From: Adlercreutzia agrestimuris
GTDB lineage: Bacteria > Actinomycetota > Coriobacteriia > Coriobacteriales > Eggerthellaceae
Length of the DNA: 64,000 nt
NCBI RefSeq assembly: GCF_943193125.1
Contig: NZ_CALPCX010000001.1
Span: 310,001 to 374,000 of the forward strand
Direction of reading: 5' to 3'
This document shows, piece by piece, positions 53,980-62,311 of the stretch. How positions within the stretch are numbered: position 1 is the stretch's first letter; the number at the start of each line of letters is the position of its first letter. Made by a program: the position numbers and the translations under genes. The notes under the pieces were generated by a model, which made no database searches, was not told the origin of the DNA, and worked only from the letters and a program-made list of their open reading frames with translations.

Positions 53980-55377
53980 CTAGCACTCAAGATTCTTAAA
54001 TGCCTCAGGAACTTCTTTGTATCCCTTGGATTTAACTGCACCAATGATCAGGCCAATTATCAACCAAACTACACCTACCACATAGGTCGGTATGTCAAAA
54101 CCAGTGAACACAAACACCAAAATGGCAATGCCAAGGAACGGGCAGATGAGATACTTCAGCCAGTCGCCAAAGGTGTTGCGCTGCTTCTCTTTCACGAAGA
54201 AGTACAAGAACACTGCGAAGTTCAGCAGCACAAACGAAGACAACGCACCGAAGTTAACGAAGCGTGAAAGCATAACCATGTCTCCAAAGAATGCCGTCAC
54301 GATCAGTGCCAAACCACCCAAAACGAGCGAAGCAACCCACGGGGTTTGATACTTCGGATGAACCTTGCCAAAGAAGCGCGGAATCACGCCGTCGCGACCC
54401 ATGGAGTACAGCAAACGAGCTGATGCGGTTTGCGCATTCATGATGTTAGCGATACCAACAGCAACGATGTTTACCACCAGCAAGATGTTGCGAAGTACCA
54501 CGCCACCAGCTGCTTCAGCTGCATCAAAGAAGCCAGTCTCAATTGAGATTGCCTCCCAGTCGGGCTGGATCAGCGCTGCGACATACGTCTGAGCTACGAA
54601 CACAACAACCATGATGCACAGTGCGATGATGATACCCTTGCCAATGTTCTTTTCGGGCTGATAGGTTTCCTCGGCCAGCGTTGACATGCCGTCGAAGCCC
54701 AAAAATGACAGGCACGCAATAGACACAGCCATCGCAATAAAGTGCGCGTCTACCTCGCCTGCTTTCCAAAGCGGGTCAACGGACAGCTCGCCATAGCCGC
54801 CTCCGCCAAGCACAAATGATGTGCCGATTGCAATAAAGGCAATGACTGCCAAGATCTCAACGATAAAGATGATCCAGTCAATACCTTTCGACATGGAAAT
54901 ACCGCGGATGTTTACGAAGGTGTTAAACACGACGAAAACGATAATCCACAGATACCACGGACTTCCTGGCACGAGCGCTACACCCCAGTTTGCAACCATG
55001 ACCAGCAGCAATGCGGGAACAAAAACGTAGTCCAGCAAGATAAGCCAGCCAGCAATAAAGCCAACATGAGGGTTAATACCGCGCTGCACATATGAGTACA
55101 CTGAACCCGCAATGGGGAACTTCTTCGACATCCACATGTACGAAAGTGCGGTAAAGCTAATGGCAATAAAGCCAACGATGTAAACGAGCGGCGTCATGCC
55201 GTGGCTGTTTTGCTGGATCTCGCCGTAAATGGACTGCGGGGCGATGATTACCATGAACAGCACGCCATACAAAATGACGTCGCGCAGTTGGAGCCCACGC
55301 TTGAGCTCCTGTTTGTAGCCGAAGGCCTCAATGTCTTCTCCCAGGCCTATAGTCGGCTCGACAATTTTGTCCGCCAT
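53980..55377 (-). CDS. APC-family amino acid/polyamine permease
   Basis: A 465-residue membrane protein with about twelve hydrophobic helices. ATG 55377 follows AGAGGAAA; the frame is open for 17 codons upstream without support. APC landmarks include FPIAGSVYSYVQRGINPHVGF in helix 2-3, FLGFDGMSTLAEETYQPEKN in helix 6-7 and ASARLLYSMGRDGVIPRFFG. The latter two resemble the putrescine importer subgroup (PuuP-like). It lies 123 bp downstream of an amidase gene on the same strand, so the two probably serve one substrate route: uptake of, or exchange for, the product of amide cleavage. The substrate is not determined. Confidence 0.88.
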   Translation of the reverse strand: MADKIVEPTIGLGEDIEAFGYKQELKRGLQLRDVILYGVLFMVIIAPQSIYGEIQQNSHGMTPLVYIVGFIAISFTALSYMWMSKKFPIAGSVYSYVQRGINPHVGFIAGWLILLDYVFVPALLLVMVANWGVALVPGSPWYLWIIVFVVFNTFVNIRGISMSKGIDWIIFIVEILAVIAFIAIGTSFVLGGGGYGELSVDPLWKAGEVDAHFIAMAVSIACLSFLGFDGMSTLAEETYQPEKNIGKGIIIALCIMVVVFVAQTYVAALIQPDWEAISIETGFFDAAEAAGGVVLRNILLVVNIVAVGIANIMNAQTASARLLYSMGRDGVIPRFFGKVHPKYQTPWVASLVLGGLALIVTAFFGDMVMLSRFVNFGALSSFVLLNFAVFLYFFVKEKQRNTFGDWLKYLICPFLGIAILVFVFTGFDIPTYVVGVVWLIIGLIIGAVKSKGYKEVPEAFKNLEC

Positions 55378-55414
55378 GGTTTCCTCTCTTCTGAGTTGTG
55401 AGACAAAAATGATT

Positions 55415-55438
55415 GTTCGCACAAGCACACACGCGAAC
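55415..55438. promoter_or_regulatory. Inverted repeat between amidase and permease genes
   Basis: GTTCGC (55415-55420) and GCGAAC (55433-55438) are separated by 12 bases, upstream of the permease ribosome binding site. It could be an internal operator or a weak stem; support is only the symmetry. Confidence 0.3.
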
Positions 55439-55500
55439 CATCACAAGGAATGGCAAATTATGACTGAATTTCGTGTGGAATTGCGATACTTGCGTACGCG

Positions 55501-56406
55501 TTAGCCCACTAATGGCGAAAACTCGGGCAATTTCGGCGTTCCGATGCGCAGACTCAGCTGCACTTCACACGGTTTGCACCCTTGGCTGATTTCGACATCG
55601 CTTTGAATTGACATGTACATATAGGTGTCAGCTGCCGACCAACCAGTGGCATTCATGAGCAGACGCTGCATTTCTTTCGCCGCGCACATGACAGCCTCGT
55701 TGTACTCTTGCGCGCTTGCGTTGACATACCACTTGCCCGCAGGGCCAAAGGTTTCAAGCACCGGCCAGTGCAGCTCGAAGTTTTTAAGCAGCGATACACG
55801 CACGGTGATTTCAGCCGGGATCTCAATGCCTGTGCCACATAATTCGCCATCGCCCATTGCGGCGTGCACGTCTCCCATCTGGAGTAATGCACCTTCTACG
55901 CGCACGGGAAGATACAAACGCGTGCCTTTGGTGATAAGCTTGCAATCCATGTTGCCGCCATGGCTGCCCACGTAACCATCAATTACGTCTGGGCCGCTGG
56001 GAGCACAACCAATAACGCCAATCATGGGGTTAATGGGGAAACGCACGTTGTTAAACGTTGCCATACCACCTTCAATTGCAACCTTTTTGGTCTGATACGG
56101 CATGCCTTCAAACAGCGGACCACAATGGTCATCAGTGGCGACCGTGCCAACAGGGGCAACGTCAATGTCGAAGATATCAACCACCAAAACGTCGTCCGGA
56201 ACCGCGCCTTCCACAAACACCGGGCCTGCTGCAGGATTTGCGTCGTTATATCCATACGAGAGGTCAGCCATGGTGACCTCTTCGCTCGTCAGGCGATTTG
56301 AAAAGCAGTCGAGCGTTTTAAACATGAGCACTTCGCCAGGTTGTGCGGTATAAACCGGCTGGTTATCCTTGGAAAATGCATAGACTTGTTCGGTGATTAC
56401 TTGCAT
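55501..56406 (-). CDS. Acetamidase/formamidase family protein
   Basis: A 301-residue cytoplasmic amidohydrolase of the FmdA/AmdA family, which hydrolyses short-chain amides to ammonia and a carboxylate. Family landmarks are PGEVLMFKTLDCFSN near residue 24, NPAAGPVFVEGAVPDDVLVV near 58, INPMIGVIGCAP, GSHGGNMDCKLI, VGDVHAAMGDGELCGTG-like (QMGDVHAAMGDGELCGTG) and a C-terminal YMYMSIQSDVEISQ. His and Asp residues in these motifs are the usual metal ligands. ATG 56406 follows AAGGGG. The gene precedes an APC permease on the same strand, and a perfect palindrome sits at its start, suggesting substrate-responsive repression. Confidence 0.9.
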   Translation of the reverse strand: MQVITEQVYAFSKDNQPVYTAQPGEVLMFKTLDCFSNRLTSEEVTMADLSYGYNDANPAAGPVFVEGAVPDDVLVVDIFDIDVAPVGTVATDDHCGPLFEGMPYQTKKVAIEGGMATFNNVRFPINPMIGVIGCAPSGPDVIDGYVGSHGGNMDCKLITKGTRLYLPVRVEGALLQMGDVHAAMGDGELCGTGIEIPAEITVRVSLLKNFELHWPVLETFGPAGKWYVNASAQEYNEAVMCAAKEMQRLLMNATGWSAADTYMYMSIQSDVEISQGCKPCEVQLSLRIGTPKLPEFSPLVG

Positions 56407-56417
56407 AAGAGCCCCTT

Positions 56418-56433
56418 CTTTGTCATGACAAAG
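56418..56433. promoter_or_regulatory. Perfect 16-bp palindrome, candidate operator of the amidase operon
   Basis: CTTTGTCATGACAAAG reads the same on both strands. It lies 12-27 bases upstream of the amidase ATG, abutting the ribosome binding site. A second dyad, AAGACAC-ACGC-GTGTCTT (56431-56448), overlaps its edge. A repressor bound here would block transcription just after initiation. The binding protein is unknown. Confidence 0.65.
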
Positions 56434-56459
56434 ACACACGCGTGTCTTATCGTGCGTTC

Positions 56460-56486
56460 ATTGTACGCGCTTTGGGGCACATGCAA
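56460..56486 (-). promoter_or_regulatory. Candidate promoter of the amidase gene
   Basis: On the minus strand TACAAT (56465 to 56460) lies 15 bases after TTGCAT (56486 to 56481). The spacing is short, but the position just upstream of the palindromes fits. Confidence 0.4.
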
Positions 56487-56556
56487 GCGCAGGCTTCGCA
56501 AGAAACCAGCCAGCGTGCTGGGTTGTTCGTCATGATTGCATAAGGGGCAGGGGAAG

Positions 56557-57111
56557 TTAGTGCTGCTTTGCCGCTTTCATACCGTTGCTGGTCAGCAAGT
56601 CAATTGCGAGGTCGCTCACACCTTTAACGATAAGCAAGATGCCAAGCACCATCACAAATGTCACGGTAGCGCCGAACGGATTCATAATGATCACGATGCC
56701 ACCAATGGCCACAATGGCGCTTACGACAAGCATCGGAATCCATGCGCTTGCAGGAAACGCGCGCATTTCATAGGAGCGTACCGCATCAACAATGCCGCTG
56801 ATCAGCAGGAAGATTCCCATGATGAGCGAGAGAAAACCGCCGACAAATTCGGGGAATATGAAAACGAGCAAAGCGCCCACCAGCCACGCCACGCCGGTAA
56901 TAAGGATGGGGGTTTCGCGGTATTTGCTTGAGCCGCTGCGGAAGTAAGAAATGAGCGTGATGATGCCAGTGATAGCCAAATACGCGCCGATAAGATACAC
57001 CACCGTGAGCGTAGCTGTTGCAGGAGAAATCAGCAAAAAGACCCCTAAAACGACGCAGAGAATTGCCTGGATAATGGCATTTGATCGTACTTTGGCGAAG
57101 AACTTATTCAT
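56557..57111 (-). CDS. HdeD-family (DUF308) membrane protein
   Basis: A 184-residue protein with about six short hydrophobic helices, typical of the HdeD/DUF308 family. Repeated glycine-rich helices such as AILCVVLGVFLLISPATA and LSLIMGIFLLISGIVDAVR show the internal repeat of the family. ATG 57111 follows GGAGGT four bases upstream; the frame stays open for 55 residues more with no ribosome binding site and unlikely composition. HdeD was linked to acid resistance in Escherichia coli, but the function of most homologues is unknown. It is upstream of and on the same strand as the amidase, with a 150-bp gap and a separate amidase promoter, so it need not be coregulated. Confidence 0.85.
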   Translation of the reverse strand: MNKFFAKVRSNAIIQAILCVVLGVFLLISPATATLTVVYLIGAYLAITGIITLISYFRSGSSKYRETPILITGVAWLVGALLVFIFPEFVGGFLSLIMGIFLLISGIVDAVRSYEMRAFPASAWIPMLVVSAIVAIGGIVIIMNPFGATVTFVMVLGILLIVKGVSDLAIDLLTSNGMKAAKQH

Positions 57112-57485
57112 AGCGACCTCCGTTTCGCAGTTCATGACTGTGTTGCGTTCCGGGTTATGAAGCCACGCTGGATTGACTTGCTGTTGCACGGCGCACTCTG
57201 GCGCGGCACTTGCTTGGAGAAGCAACCTCAGGCGGCGAAACTCGAAACGACACCGCGCGTTACGAGCGTGTAGCAACGCGCGGAGCCAACTTCATTATGA
57301 AACAGGTGATCTTTTAATAGCTTGCGGCTCCATCACCTTATGACAACGGCTTTCTTACGACCTCGACAGCAAGTGACGCGGAGGCGGACAATGGGCAGTG
57401 CGGGCAACGGGCAATGCGCGAGGCTTCCCCATCGCCTGCGTGCGTGCGCGATGTGTGCAGTTTTATGCTGAAAGCAAAAAAGTTC
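57112..57485. other. Intergenic region upstream of the tRNA locus
   Basis: About 370 bp between HdeD and the tRNA promoter. No gene with a plausible ribosome binding site and no clear RNA structure is seen. It should contain the HdeD promoter on the minus strand. Confidence 0.45.
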
Positions 57486-57514
57486 TTGCATTTCGTCTTT
57501 GTGTTTGTTAACGT
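57486..57514 (+). promoter_or_regulatory. Promoter of the tRNA locus
   Basis: TTGCAT (57486-57491) and TAACGT (57509-57514) are separated by 17 bases, 30 bp before the first tRNA-like sequence. This appears to be the native tRNA promoter; the first sequence it meets is the broken 5' half at 57544, then the intact tRNA. Confidence 0.55.
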
Positions 57515-57543
57515 AATTTCTTGCCCATTAAAGGCATACATAT

Positions 57544-57585
57544 TGCGGGGTGGAGCAGTCTGGTAGCTCGCCGGGCTCATAACCC
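57544..57585 (+). pseudogene. Orphan 5' half of initiator tRNA-Met
   Basis: These 42 bases are identical to positions 1-42 of the intact tRNA at 57626 and stop in the anticodon stem just after CTCATAACCC, followed by unrelated sequence. The break at the anticodon loop is a typical integrase crossover point, so this is probably the native 5' half left by insertion, or a local duplication. Confidence 0.85.
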
Positions 57586-57625
57586 AGCGATTTTGATAAT
57601 TGAATAACCAGAAATTTCTTAACAG

Positions 57626-57702
57626 TGCGGGGTGGAGCAGTCTGGTAGCTCGCCGGGCTCATAACCCGGAGGTCGTTGGTTCAAATCCAGCCCCCGCGAC
57701 CA
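57626..57702 (+). tRNA. Initiator tRNA-Met (CAT), CCA encoded
   Basis: A full 77-nt cloverleaf: acceptor TGCGGGG/CCCCGCG with a weak U1-G72 pair, D arm, anticodon stem CCGGG/CCCGG around CTCATAA, T arm GTTGG-TTCAAAT-CCAGC and a genomic ACCA end. The unpaired or weak first acceptor position and the three consecutive G-C pairs at the base of the anticodon loop are the hallmarks of the initiator species. It is followed by a good terminator. Confidence 0.95.
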
Positions 57703-57757
57703 AGCATTCACAGGTCAGTCATTTCGATGGCTGACCTTTTTGTTTTACAAAAGATGG
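57658..57757 (+). repeat. Left attachment-type direct repeat (100 bp)
   Basis: From the anticodon (CTCATAACCCGG) through the tRNA 3' half, terminator and following 12 bases, this matches 62267-62366 with seven differences by my count. Direct repeats that begin inside a tRNA anticodon loop are classic attachment sites of integrated elements. Confidence 0.88.
57712..57745 (+). terminator. Terminator of the tRNA-Met gene
   Basis: Stem AGGTCAG / CTGACCT with a 12-base loop, followed by five T residues. A near-identical copy ends the displaced tRNA 3' half at 62321. Confidence 0.88.
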
Positions 57758-57866
57758 ATTTTGAGGGGTCGGTGCAGATGCGGTGCAGATGAGCGCATCT
57801 ACTTGTGGCGAATTATCACCAAGTTTTTTTCATTTTGCGTGTTGGCTGAGAACAGATCTCCTATGA

Positions 57867-58350
57867 GCTGCGCAGCCTTTCCTATGGGCTTCGACCGATG
57901 ACTCGGCGCGATATACCTATGCACAAGAGGCCTTCGATTGCGGGAGCGAGCGTGACTTCTAGCATGCCCTGACCATCGCTGCGAGCAAGCCGCAGGTGAA
58001 TCCCATCATCAACTTGCTGGGAGCCCTACCTGAATGGGACGGAGTTCGGCGCGTAGGAACACTCATGCAGATGTTCCTTGGTGCTGCAAGCGATGACTAT
58101 ACGAGCGAGGTGGAGCGCCTTCTCATGGGAGCAGCGCTCGCTCGCACCTTCGACCAAGACTGCACGTTCGACTACATGCCCGTGCTCATCGAGCATCAGG
58201 GAATCGGCAAGTTCACCTTGATCCTAAAGCTCGCGCTCGATGGCAGGTACTTTATCGATTCCGTCTGTGGCATTGACTCCAAACAAGCGGCAGAGCTCAT
58301 GCAAAGAAAGTGGTTCGTGGAGCTGCCGGAGATTGCAGCCATGGCAGATG
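57867..58350 (+). pseudogene. VapE-family (virulence-associated E) replication ATPase fragment
   Basis: The frame reads ARYTYAQEAFDCGSERDF, an in-frame TAG at 57960-57962, then HALTIAASKPQVNPIINLLG and ALPEWDGVRR, matching the start of the VapE/D5-like helicase core. The Walker A equivalent is EHQGIGKFT, where a hydroxyl Ser/Thr normally follows GK; here Phe replaces it. It ends near RKWFVELPEIAAMADDI, far short of the family length, at the junction with the DUF285 sequence. Both the N-terminus and most of the C-terminus are missing. VapE proteins work in replication of phages and phage satellites. Confidence 0.8.
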
Positions 58351-59093
58351 ATATTCGACGATGACGTGACACCAGCGACATGCGCCTATTGGTTCTACAT
58401 GTTCAGGAACTGCATGACGTTCGATCTTACAAAGCTAGACACCAGCAGAGCCGTGAGCTTAGCGTATATGTTCTACTACTGCAGCTCGTTTTTCAGCCTG
58501 TTTTTGGATAGCAAAGATACGAGCAACGTAACCAACATGAAGTACATGTTCTACTACTGCACGACCGCTACAAGCCTATCCGTCCGCAACTGGGATGTCT
58601 CAAACGTGGAGGATTTCACGGAGTGCTTCCGAGGTTGTAGCTCGCTTGCGACTATCGCAGGACTGGATACATGGTGTATCGGCAGAAGATGCAAGACGAT
58701 GGAATCGATGTTCAATGGATGCCAGAAGCTCCAATCGGTGACGTTCGGACGTTGCAACTTCTGGGACCTTGAGAGCATGGCATACATGTTCCAGAGGTGC
58801 TATGCGATTGAATACATAGACTTCAGTAAGTGCGAATGGAACTGCCTTCTGGACACCATAAACTCGATGTTCAACGGCGGCTTGAAGCTGACGACGATCT
58901 ACTTCCCTCCTTATACGACGATAGAGGGTGCGGAAAACGGCAAAACACCTTCTACAACTGCAGCGTGCTCAAAGGAGGAGAAGGCTCGGGATTGACTGTG
59001 ACTACAGCGACGCAAGCTGAATACGTGAGTGGAAAATATGCCCGAGTTGATGGCATGGGAGGAAGGCCTGGCTACTTCACGGCGAAGGGCTGA
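58346..59093 (+). pseudogene. DUF285 (BspA-like) tail/adhesin protein, 5' truncated and frameshifted
   Basis: The sequence reads through repeated MF-x-x-C-x-x-L units (SMFNGCQKLQSVTFGRCN, AYMFQRCYAIEYIDFSKCEW, YMFYYCTTATSLSVRNWDVS), the DUF285 pattern found in phage receptor-binding proteins and surface adhesins. No start codon or N-terminal domain is present; it begins at the deletion junction with VapE. Near 58929, in a run of G, the frame shifts by one base, and the natural C-terminus (KRQNTFYNCSVLKGG ... AGYFTAKG-like) continues in another frame to 59093. Confidence 0.8.
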
Positions 59094-59153
59094 TTTGTGA
59101 CGCGATCTTAACCTCTTCTTTGATGTATGAGAATCAAGAAAAGGGGTTTGGGG

Positions 59154-59530
59154 ATGGATGTAGAAATCCTCGTAGTCACAGGCGTGACGATCGTGCTAGA
59201 CATCGTGTTTGGCTTCGCCGGTGCGTGGAACAGAAGGACATTCAATCCGAGAATCTAAGAAGCGGTCTTTGGCACAAAGCTGGGTTCATCGGACTGATCG
59301 TGCTTGCCTATGTGATCCAATATGCAGCTGGGCGTGTTGACCTTGGCTTTGAAGTGCCGAGCGTGCTTGCGATATGCGTCTATATCATCGTTACTGAGAT
59401 CGTGAGCGTCTTCGAGAACCTGTGCGCGCTTAACCACGAGCTTGTGGCATCGCCCTTAGGAAAACTGTTCAGCCAGACGCCAAAGGTTGAGGATGCCGAG
59501 AAGCTTGCAGCTGGAAATGGCGGTAAGTAG
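59154..59530 (+). pseudogene. Phage holin, frameshifted
   Basis: From ATG 59154 the frame gives MDVEILVVTGVTIVLDIVFG and FAGAW, then stops at ATCTAA near 59257. The rest of the holin (KDIQSENLRSGLWHKAGFIG, LIVLAYVIQYAAG, LAICVYIIVTEIVSVFENL) continues in a different frame to 59530. A one-base loss near 59226 explains both. The reconstructed protein, about 125 residues with three membrane helices, matches the TcdE/phage_holin_4 family that permeabilises the membrane for endolysin release. It lies 2 bp before the endolysin gene. Confidence 0.78.
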
Positions 59531-59532
59531 AC

Positions 59533-60489
59533 ATGGCAACATACATCGGGCAGGCATCCTGCGACGAGAACGTGCGCTATGTAGAAGGTCAGGCTGGAAA
59601 CCAAACCGGCACGGAGCTGAACACCCGAGCTGCATATCTCTATAACTGGCATAGTCTAATACGTTTCCGAGACCCTGCGAAGGCACTGAAATGCGGGCAG
59701 GCTATGGCTGCAGCGGTTTCCAACATGAAGAACGGTTACGACCAAGGTGAGCGGAATACGATCCTTCCGCTAGCGCGGGCTGCTGGCTGGGGCTTGTCGA
59801 AGATAACAACGGCGTGCGAGTGCGACTGCTCCAGCTTGGCTGGCATATGCGGAATAGCAGCGAGGATCCCCGAAAGCTACATCTACAAGGATGGAAACCT
59901 CTGCTATACGGGTAATCAAGTTGCATGCTTCGAAGCAAGCGGAATAGTGGATGTTTATTCAACGAGCGATTATGCGAACTCGACTGTGAAGTGGCAAGTC
60001 GGAGATATTCTCGTATCCAACAGCCATACAGTGGTAGTTGTGAGTGGAAATGCCCCGAGTGGAAGCGGAACTGCGACGGCGGTATCAGGCGATATTGATG
60101 AGCTAGCGCAGGTAGTGATAGCCGGACGTTATGGCAACGGCGATGCAAGGCGTGCCGCCCTTGGCGATAAGTTTAACGCTGTGCAGAAGCGCGTGAATCA
60201 ACTGCTTTCTGGGACAGTGAGTGCAGCTGGAACCTCGACCGGTGTAGCACGCATCATCGCCGGTGAGTACAAGGTTGTGGCATCAAGCCTGAACGTAAGA
60301 GACAAGCCGAGCCTATCAGGAAGCAAAGTAGCATCATATTCCTACGGCGAGCATATCTACAGCATCGCTGCCGATACAGTGACCGCTGACGGTTATGTAT
60401 GAGCGCACTATACCGCCTATAGCGGATCAACGAGGTACATTGCGGTAGGAACTGCCGATGGAAGCGTGAAACATCTCGTGAAATTATAA
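59533..60489 (+). pseudogene. Phage endolysin (NlpC/P60-like peptidase plus SH3b) with internal stop
   Basis: Residues 1-~185 read MATYIGQASCDENVRY, then a Cys-containing peptidase region (CECDCSSLAGICGIAARI, with the candidate nucleophile Cys) and a DILVSNSHTVVVVSG segment with the candidate His, as in NlpC/P60 or CHAP amidases of phages. A linker and a bacterial SH3-like wall-binding domain follow (YKVVASSLNVRDKPSLSGSK). At 60400-60402 a TGA interrupts GYV(stop)AHYTAYSGSTRYIAV, where Trp (TGG) would be expected; the frame then runs to TAA at 60487-60489. Product truncated by about 29 residues at the wall-binding end may retain partial activity. Confidence 0.8.
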
Positions 60490-60520
60490 AAACCTCCAAC
60501 TAAGTTTTCGTAGTTGGAGG
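60488..60520 (-). terminator. Terminator of the AT-rich cargo operon
   Basis: On the minus strand, CCTCCAACTA / TAGTTGGAGG (10-bp perfect stem, 60520 to 60493) is followed by five T residues (60492-60488). It overlaps the last codon of the endolysin pseudogene and ends the minus-strand genes at 60597. Confidence 0.92.
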
Positions 60521-60596
60521 TGAATAAAAAGATTCGTTACGGTATAGCATCTGTACTTTACATATCAAAATTTAGATGAGATTCACTTCTTCAGAA

Positions 60597-61481
60597 TTAA
60601 ACAACCTCAAAGATACAATATTTATGGACGCCGGTATTGGTGGAAGCATACAGTGATGAATACATACCGCTAGTAAGTTGCTCTGTATTAACAATAAAAT
60701 AACCTTCTTTGGTTTTCTCTAATGGTAAGGTCATGAAGTTTTCTGTATCAGCTAAATAAGCGTGTTCGCTTAAATCAATAACTTCTTCCTCGAATTTAGT
60801 GCCCACATATGTGCCAATCGTGAAGCTTGTTGGTTCTTTGCTAGAAACTGTATTTGAATCTACATCCATCTCTATGCCAAGCGTTAATAAATAATTTGCA
60901 ATTCTTTCATCCGTATCATCACCAGATAGAGTAGATACTTCGATTCCATTGATTTCATCGCATATAGTCCAATTTACTGGATATTCTGATGGAACATACT
61001 CTTCACCGATGATTTTGTATACACGCACACCATCTTCACTTCCATAAATATCATTATGTTCCCATATGCTGGTTGTAACGAGTTCTTCGCCAGCCGATTT
61101 ATCAAGAACGGCCATAGGACCTTTGTATTCTTCATCTTGAGTTAAAGGGTTAGGCCCTGAAAAAGTATCTGAATCGAGTGAAAAATATTCATTTCCTCTT
61201 TTGATAAACAAATCATTGGAATATTGATAGCTACCAATGGCTAACATTTCATCCAGAGTCCATGGGCCATATTCACCATCATCAGAATCATCTTCATCTA
61301 AGTCTATTTCTTCATCTATAGATTCTGGATCATCATTAGTTTCTGTTGAAGAATTACTGCTAGTTGAACTGCTAGTTGAACTGCTATTTGAACTTCCAGG
61401 CGAGCATGCTAATAGAGAAACAACCATCAGACAAGAAATAAACGCTATTAAAAGAATCTTGATTTGGCTAATAGATTTCAT
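60597..61481 (-). CDS. Secreted lipoprotein of unknown function (cargo)
   Basis: A 294-residue lipoprotein: signal helix ILLIAFISCLMVVSLLAC with the lipobox Cys at residue 26, then a Ser/Thr linker and a very acidic stretch (DEEIDLDEDDSDDGE). The globular part is not recognised; it is Tyr/Glu/Thr-rich and probably beta-stranded. ATG 61481 follows AAGGAGAA. Base composition is clearly more AT-rich than the flanking chromosome, which points to recent acquisition. It is 46 bp downstream of another membrane-anchored gene, in an apparent operon ending in a strong terminator. Location inside the decayed prophage on the opposite strand suggests a lysogenic-conversion type gene. No function is assigned. 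Confidence 0.72.
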   Translation of the reverse strand: MKSISQIKILLIAFISCLMVVSLLACSPGSSNSSSTSSSTSSNSSTETNDDPESIDEEIDLDEDDSDDGEYGPWTLDEMLAIGSYQYSNDLFIKRGNEYFSLDSDTFSGPNPLTQDEEYKGPMAVLDKSAGEELVTTSIWEHNDIYGSEDGVRVYKIIGEEYVPSEYPVNWTICDEINGIEVSTLSGDDTDERIANYLLTLGIEMDVDSNTVSSKEPTSFTIGTYVGTKFEEEVIDLSEHAYLADTENFMTLPLEKTKEGYFIVNTEQLTSGMYSSLYASTNTGVHKYCIFEVV

Positions 61482-61527
61482 TAACTTCTCCTTTCTTTGG
61501 CGAGACAACTGATTTACAAATGCATTA

Positions 61528-61941
61528 TCAGTGTCTATTGAATTCAATACCTTTAAAAATCAATTTATCATTATCGAAATAGTAATAGCGTTCTCCATCA
61601 GACAGAGCTCTTTCTTCTATAGCATTCTCGTATGAGCGATATTGCTCTGACCATGAAGGAGAAGTCATACGTAAACGATCACCAGATTCAATTGTATATT
61701 CACCTTGGGTTTCTACAAATTGAAAGCCATCTCCAGAACCAGCAACGTCAGTTTCTTCCCAAGTGCCATCATTGTTAAAGGCGATTGTATGAAACGATTG
61801 ATTGGTATCTTCCCAGTACCCAACAATGGAAGGTTTGCTGCATGAATTAAAAAGGAACATAACAAGTAGAATGATGACAATAATCAAACCAACGAGATAA
61901 AAATAGTTGCCTTTGGTTAGTTTTTTAGTATCTTGCTGCAT
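61528..61941 (-). CDS. Small membrane-anchored protein, lipocalin-like (cargo)
   Basis: A 137-residue protein with a basic N-terminus, one membrane helix (FYLVGLIIVIILLVMFLF, residues ~14-31) followed by NSC, a poor lipobox. The outer part (IVGYWEDTNQSFHTIAFNND, GTWEETD, RLRMTSPSW, RYYYFDNDKLIFKGIEF) has the W-x-x-x-G-T-W strand pattern of small lipocalin-like or META-type beta barrels that sit in secreted lipoproteins; no precise family is claimed. ATG 61941 follows GGAG. It is AT-rich like the lipoprotein gene it precedes, and both likely came in together. Confidence 0.65.
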   Translation of the reverse strand: MQQDTKKLTKGNYFYLVGLIIVIILLVMFLFNSCSKPSIVGYWEDTNQSFHTIAFNNDGTWEETDVAGSGDGFQFVETQGEYTIESGDRLRMTSPSWSEQYRSYENAIEERALSDGERYYYFDNDKLIFKGIEFNRH

Positions 61942-62266
61942 TTTTAACTCCAAATCAGATATAAAGCATTGCTATGTATTAATAGCATGTTTATATATGG
62001 CAAATAAATGCTCACATTATATCCAATAAAGCAGAAAGCCTTACATGTTATTATTTAGTTGCTCCGCCGAAACCAAAATAGGCGTACGTTTCTTAGCTGC
62101 GAATGAGGCTAGTCGGCTCAGCTAGAGGCATCCGGAGCATGACGGAATTCATGACGGAAAGATGCCGAAAGAGGCGTTTTAGAGCGTTATGCGGTGTTGC
62201 TCGGAAATGACATCTGACCTGCGGATTGTTTGAAATTGTTTTGAACCGTTCTGAGGATTTAATGTC
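61942..62266. other. Right end of the integrated element, no gene recognised
   Basis: About 325 bp between the cargo operon and the displaced tRNA half. The first ~110 bp are AT-rich and should contain the cargo promoter (minus strand). The rest has host-like composition. The open frame at 62093-62320 on the minus strand runs through the antisense of the tRNA fragment and is not a gene. Confidence 0.5.
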
Positions 62267-62311
62267 CTCATAACCCGGAGGCCATAGGTTCGAATCCTGC
62301 CCCCGCGACCA
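62267..62311 (+). pseudogene. Displaced 3' half of tRNA-Met
   Basis: Begins at CTCATAACCCGG in the anticodon loop and runs to the ACCA end. The T arm has one A-C mismatch (ATAGG / CCTGC). Joined to the orphan 5' half at 57544 it would make a complete tRNA. Confidence 0.88.

Larger units (their letters stand above)
57658..62266. mobile_element. Decayed prophage-like integrative element in the tRNA-Met locus (~4.6 kb)
   Basis: Bounded by 100-bp direct repeats at 57658 and 62267. It contains fragments in normal phage order: replication (VapE), tail/adhesin (DUF285), holin, endolysin; then two AT-rich minus-strand genes that look like cargo. Nearly all structural genes and any integrase are gone, with a clean VapE-to-DUF285 junction near 58350 that implies one large internal deletion. 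Each phage gene carries at least one disabling lesion. The alternative that it is a phage satellite of normal size is weakened by those lesions. Confidence 0.82.

Noticed and set aside
60400-60402. TGA read as tryptophan (recoding) in the endolysin
   Set aside because: Other genes in the window, including pstC and the DUF2201 gene, use TGA as a real stop, and neighbouring phage genes carry independent lesions; a nonsense mutation is simpler.
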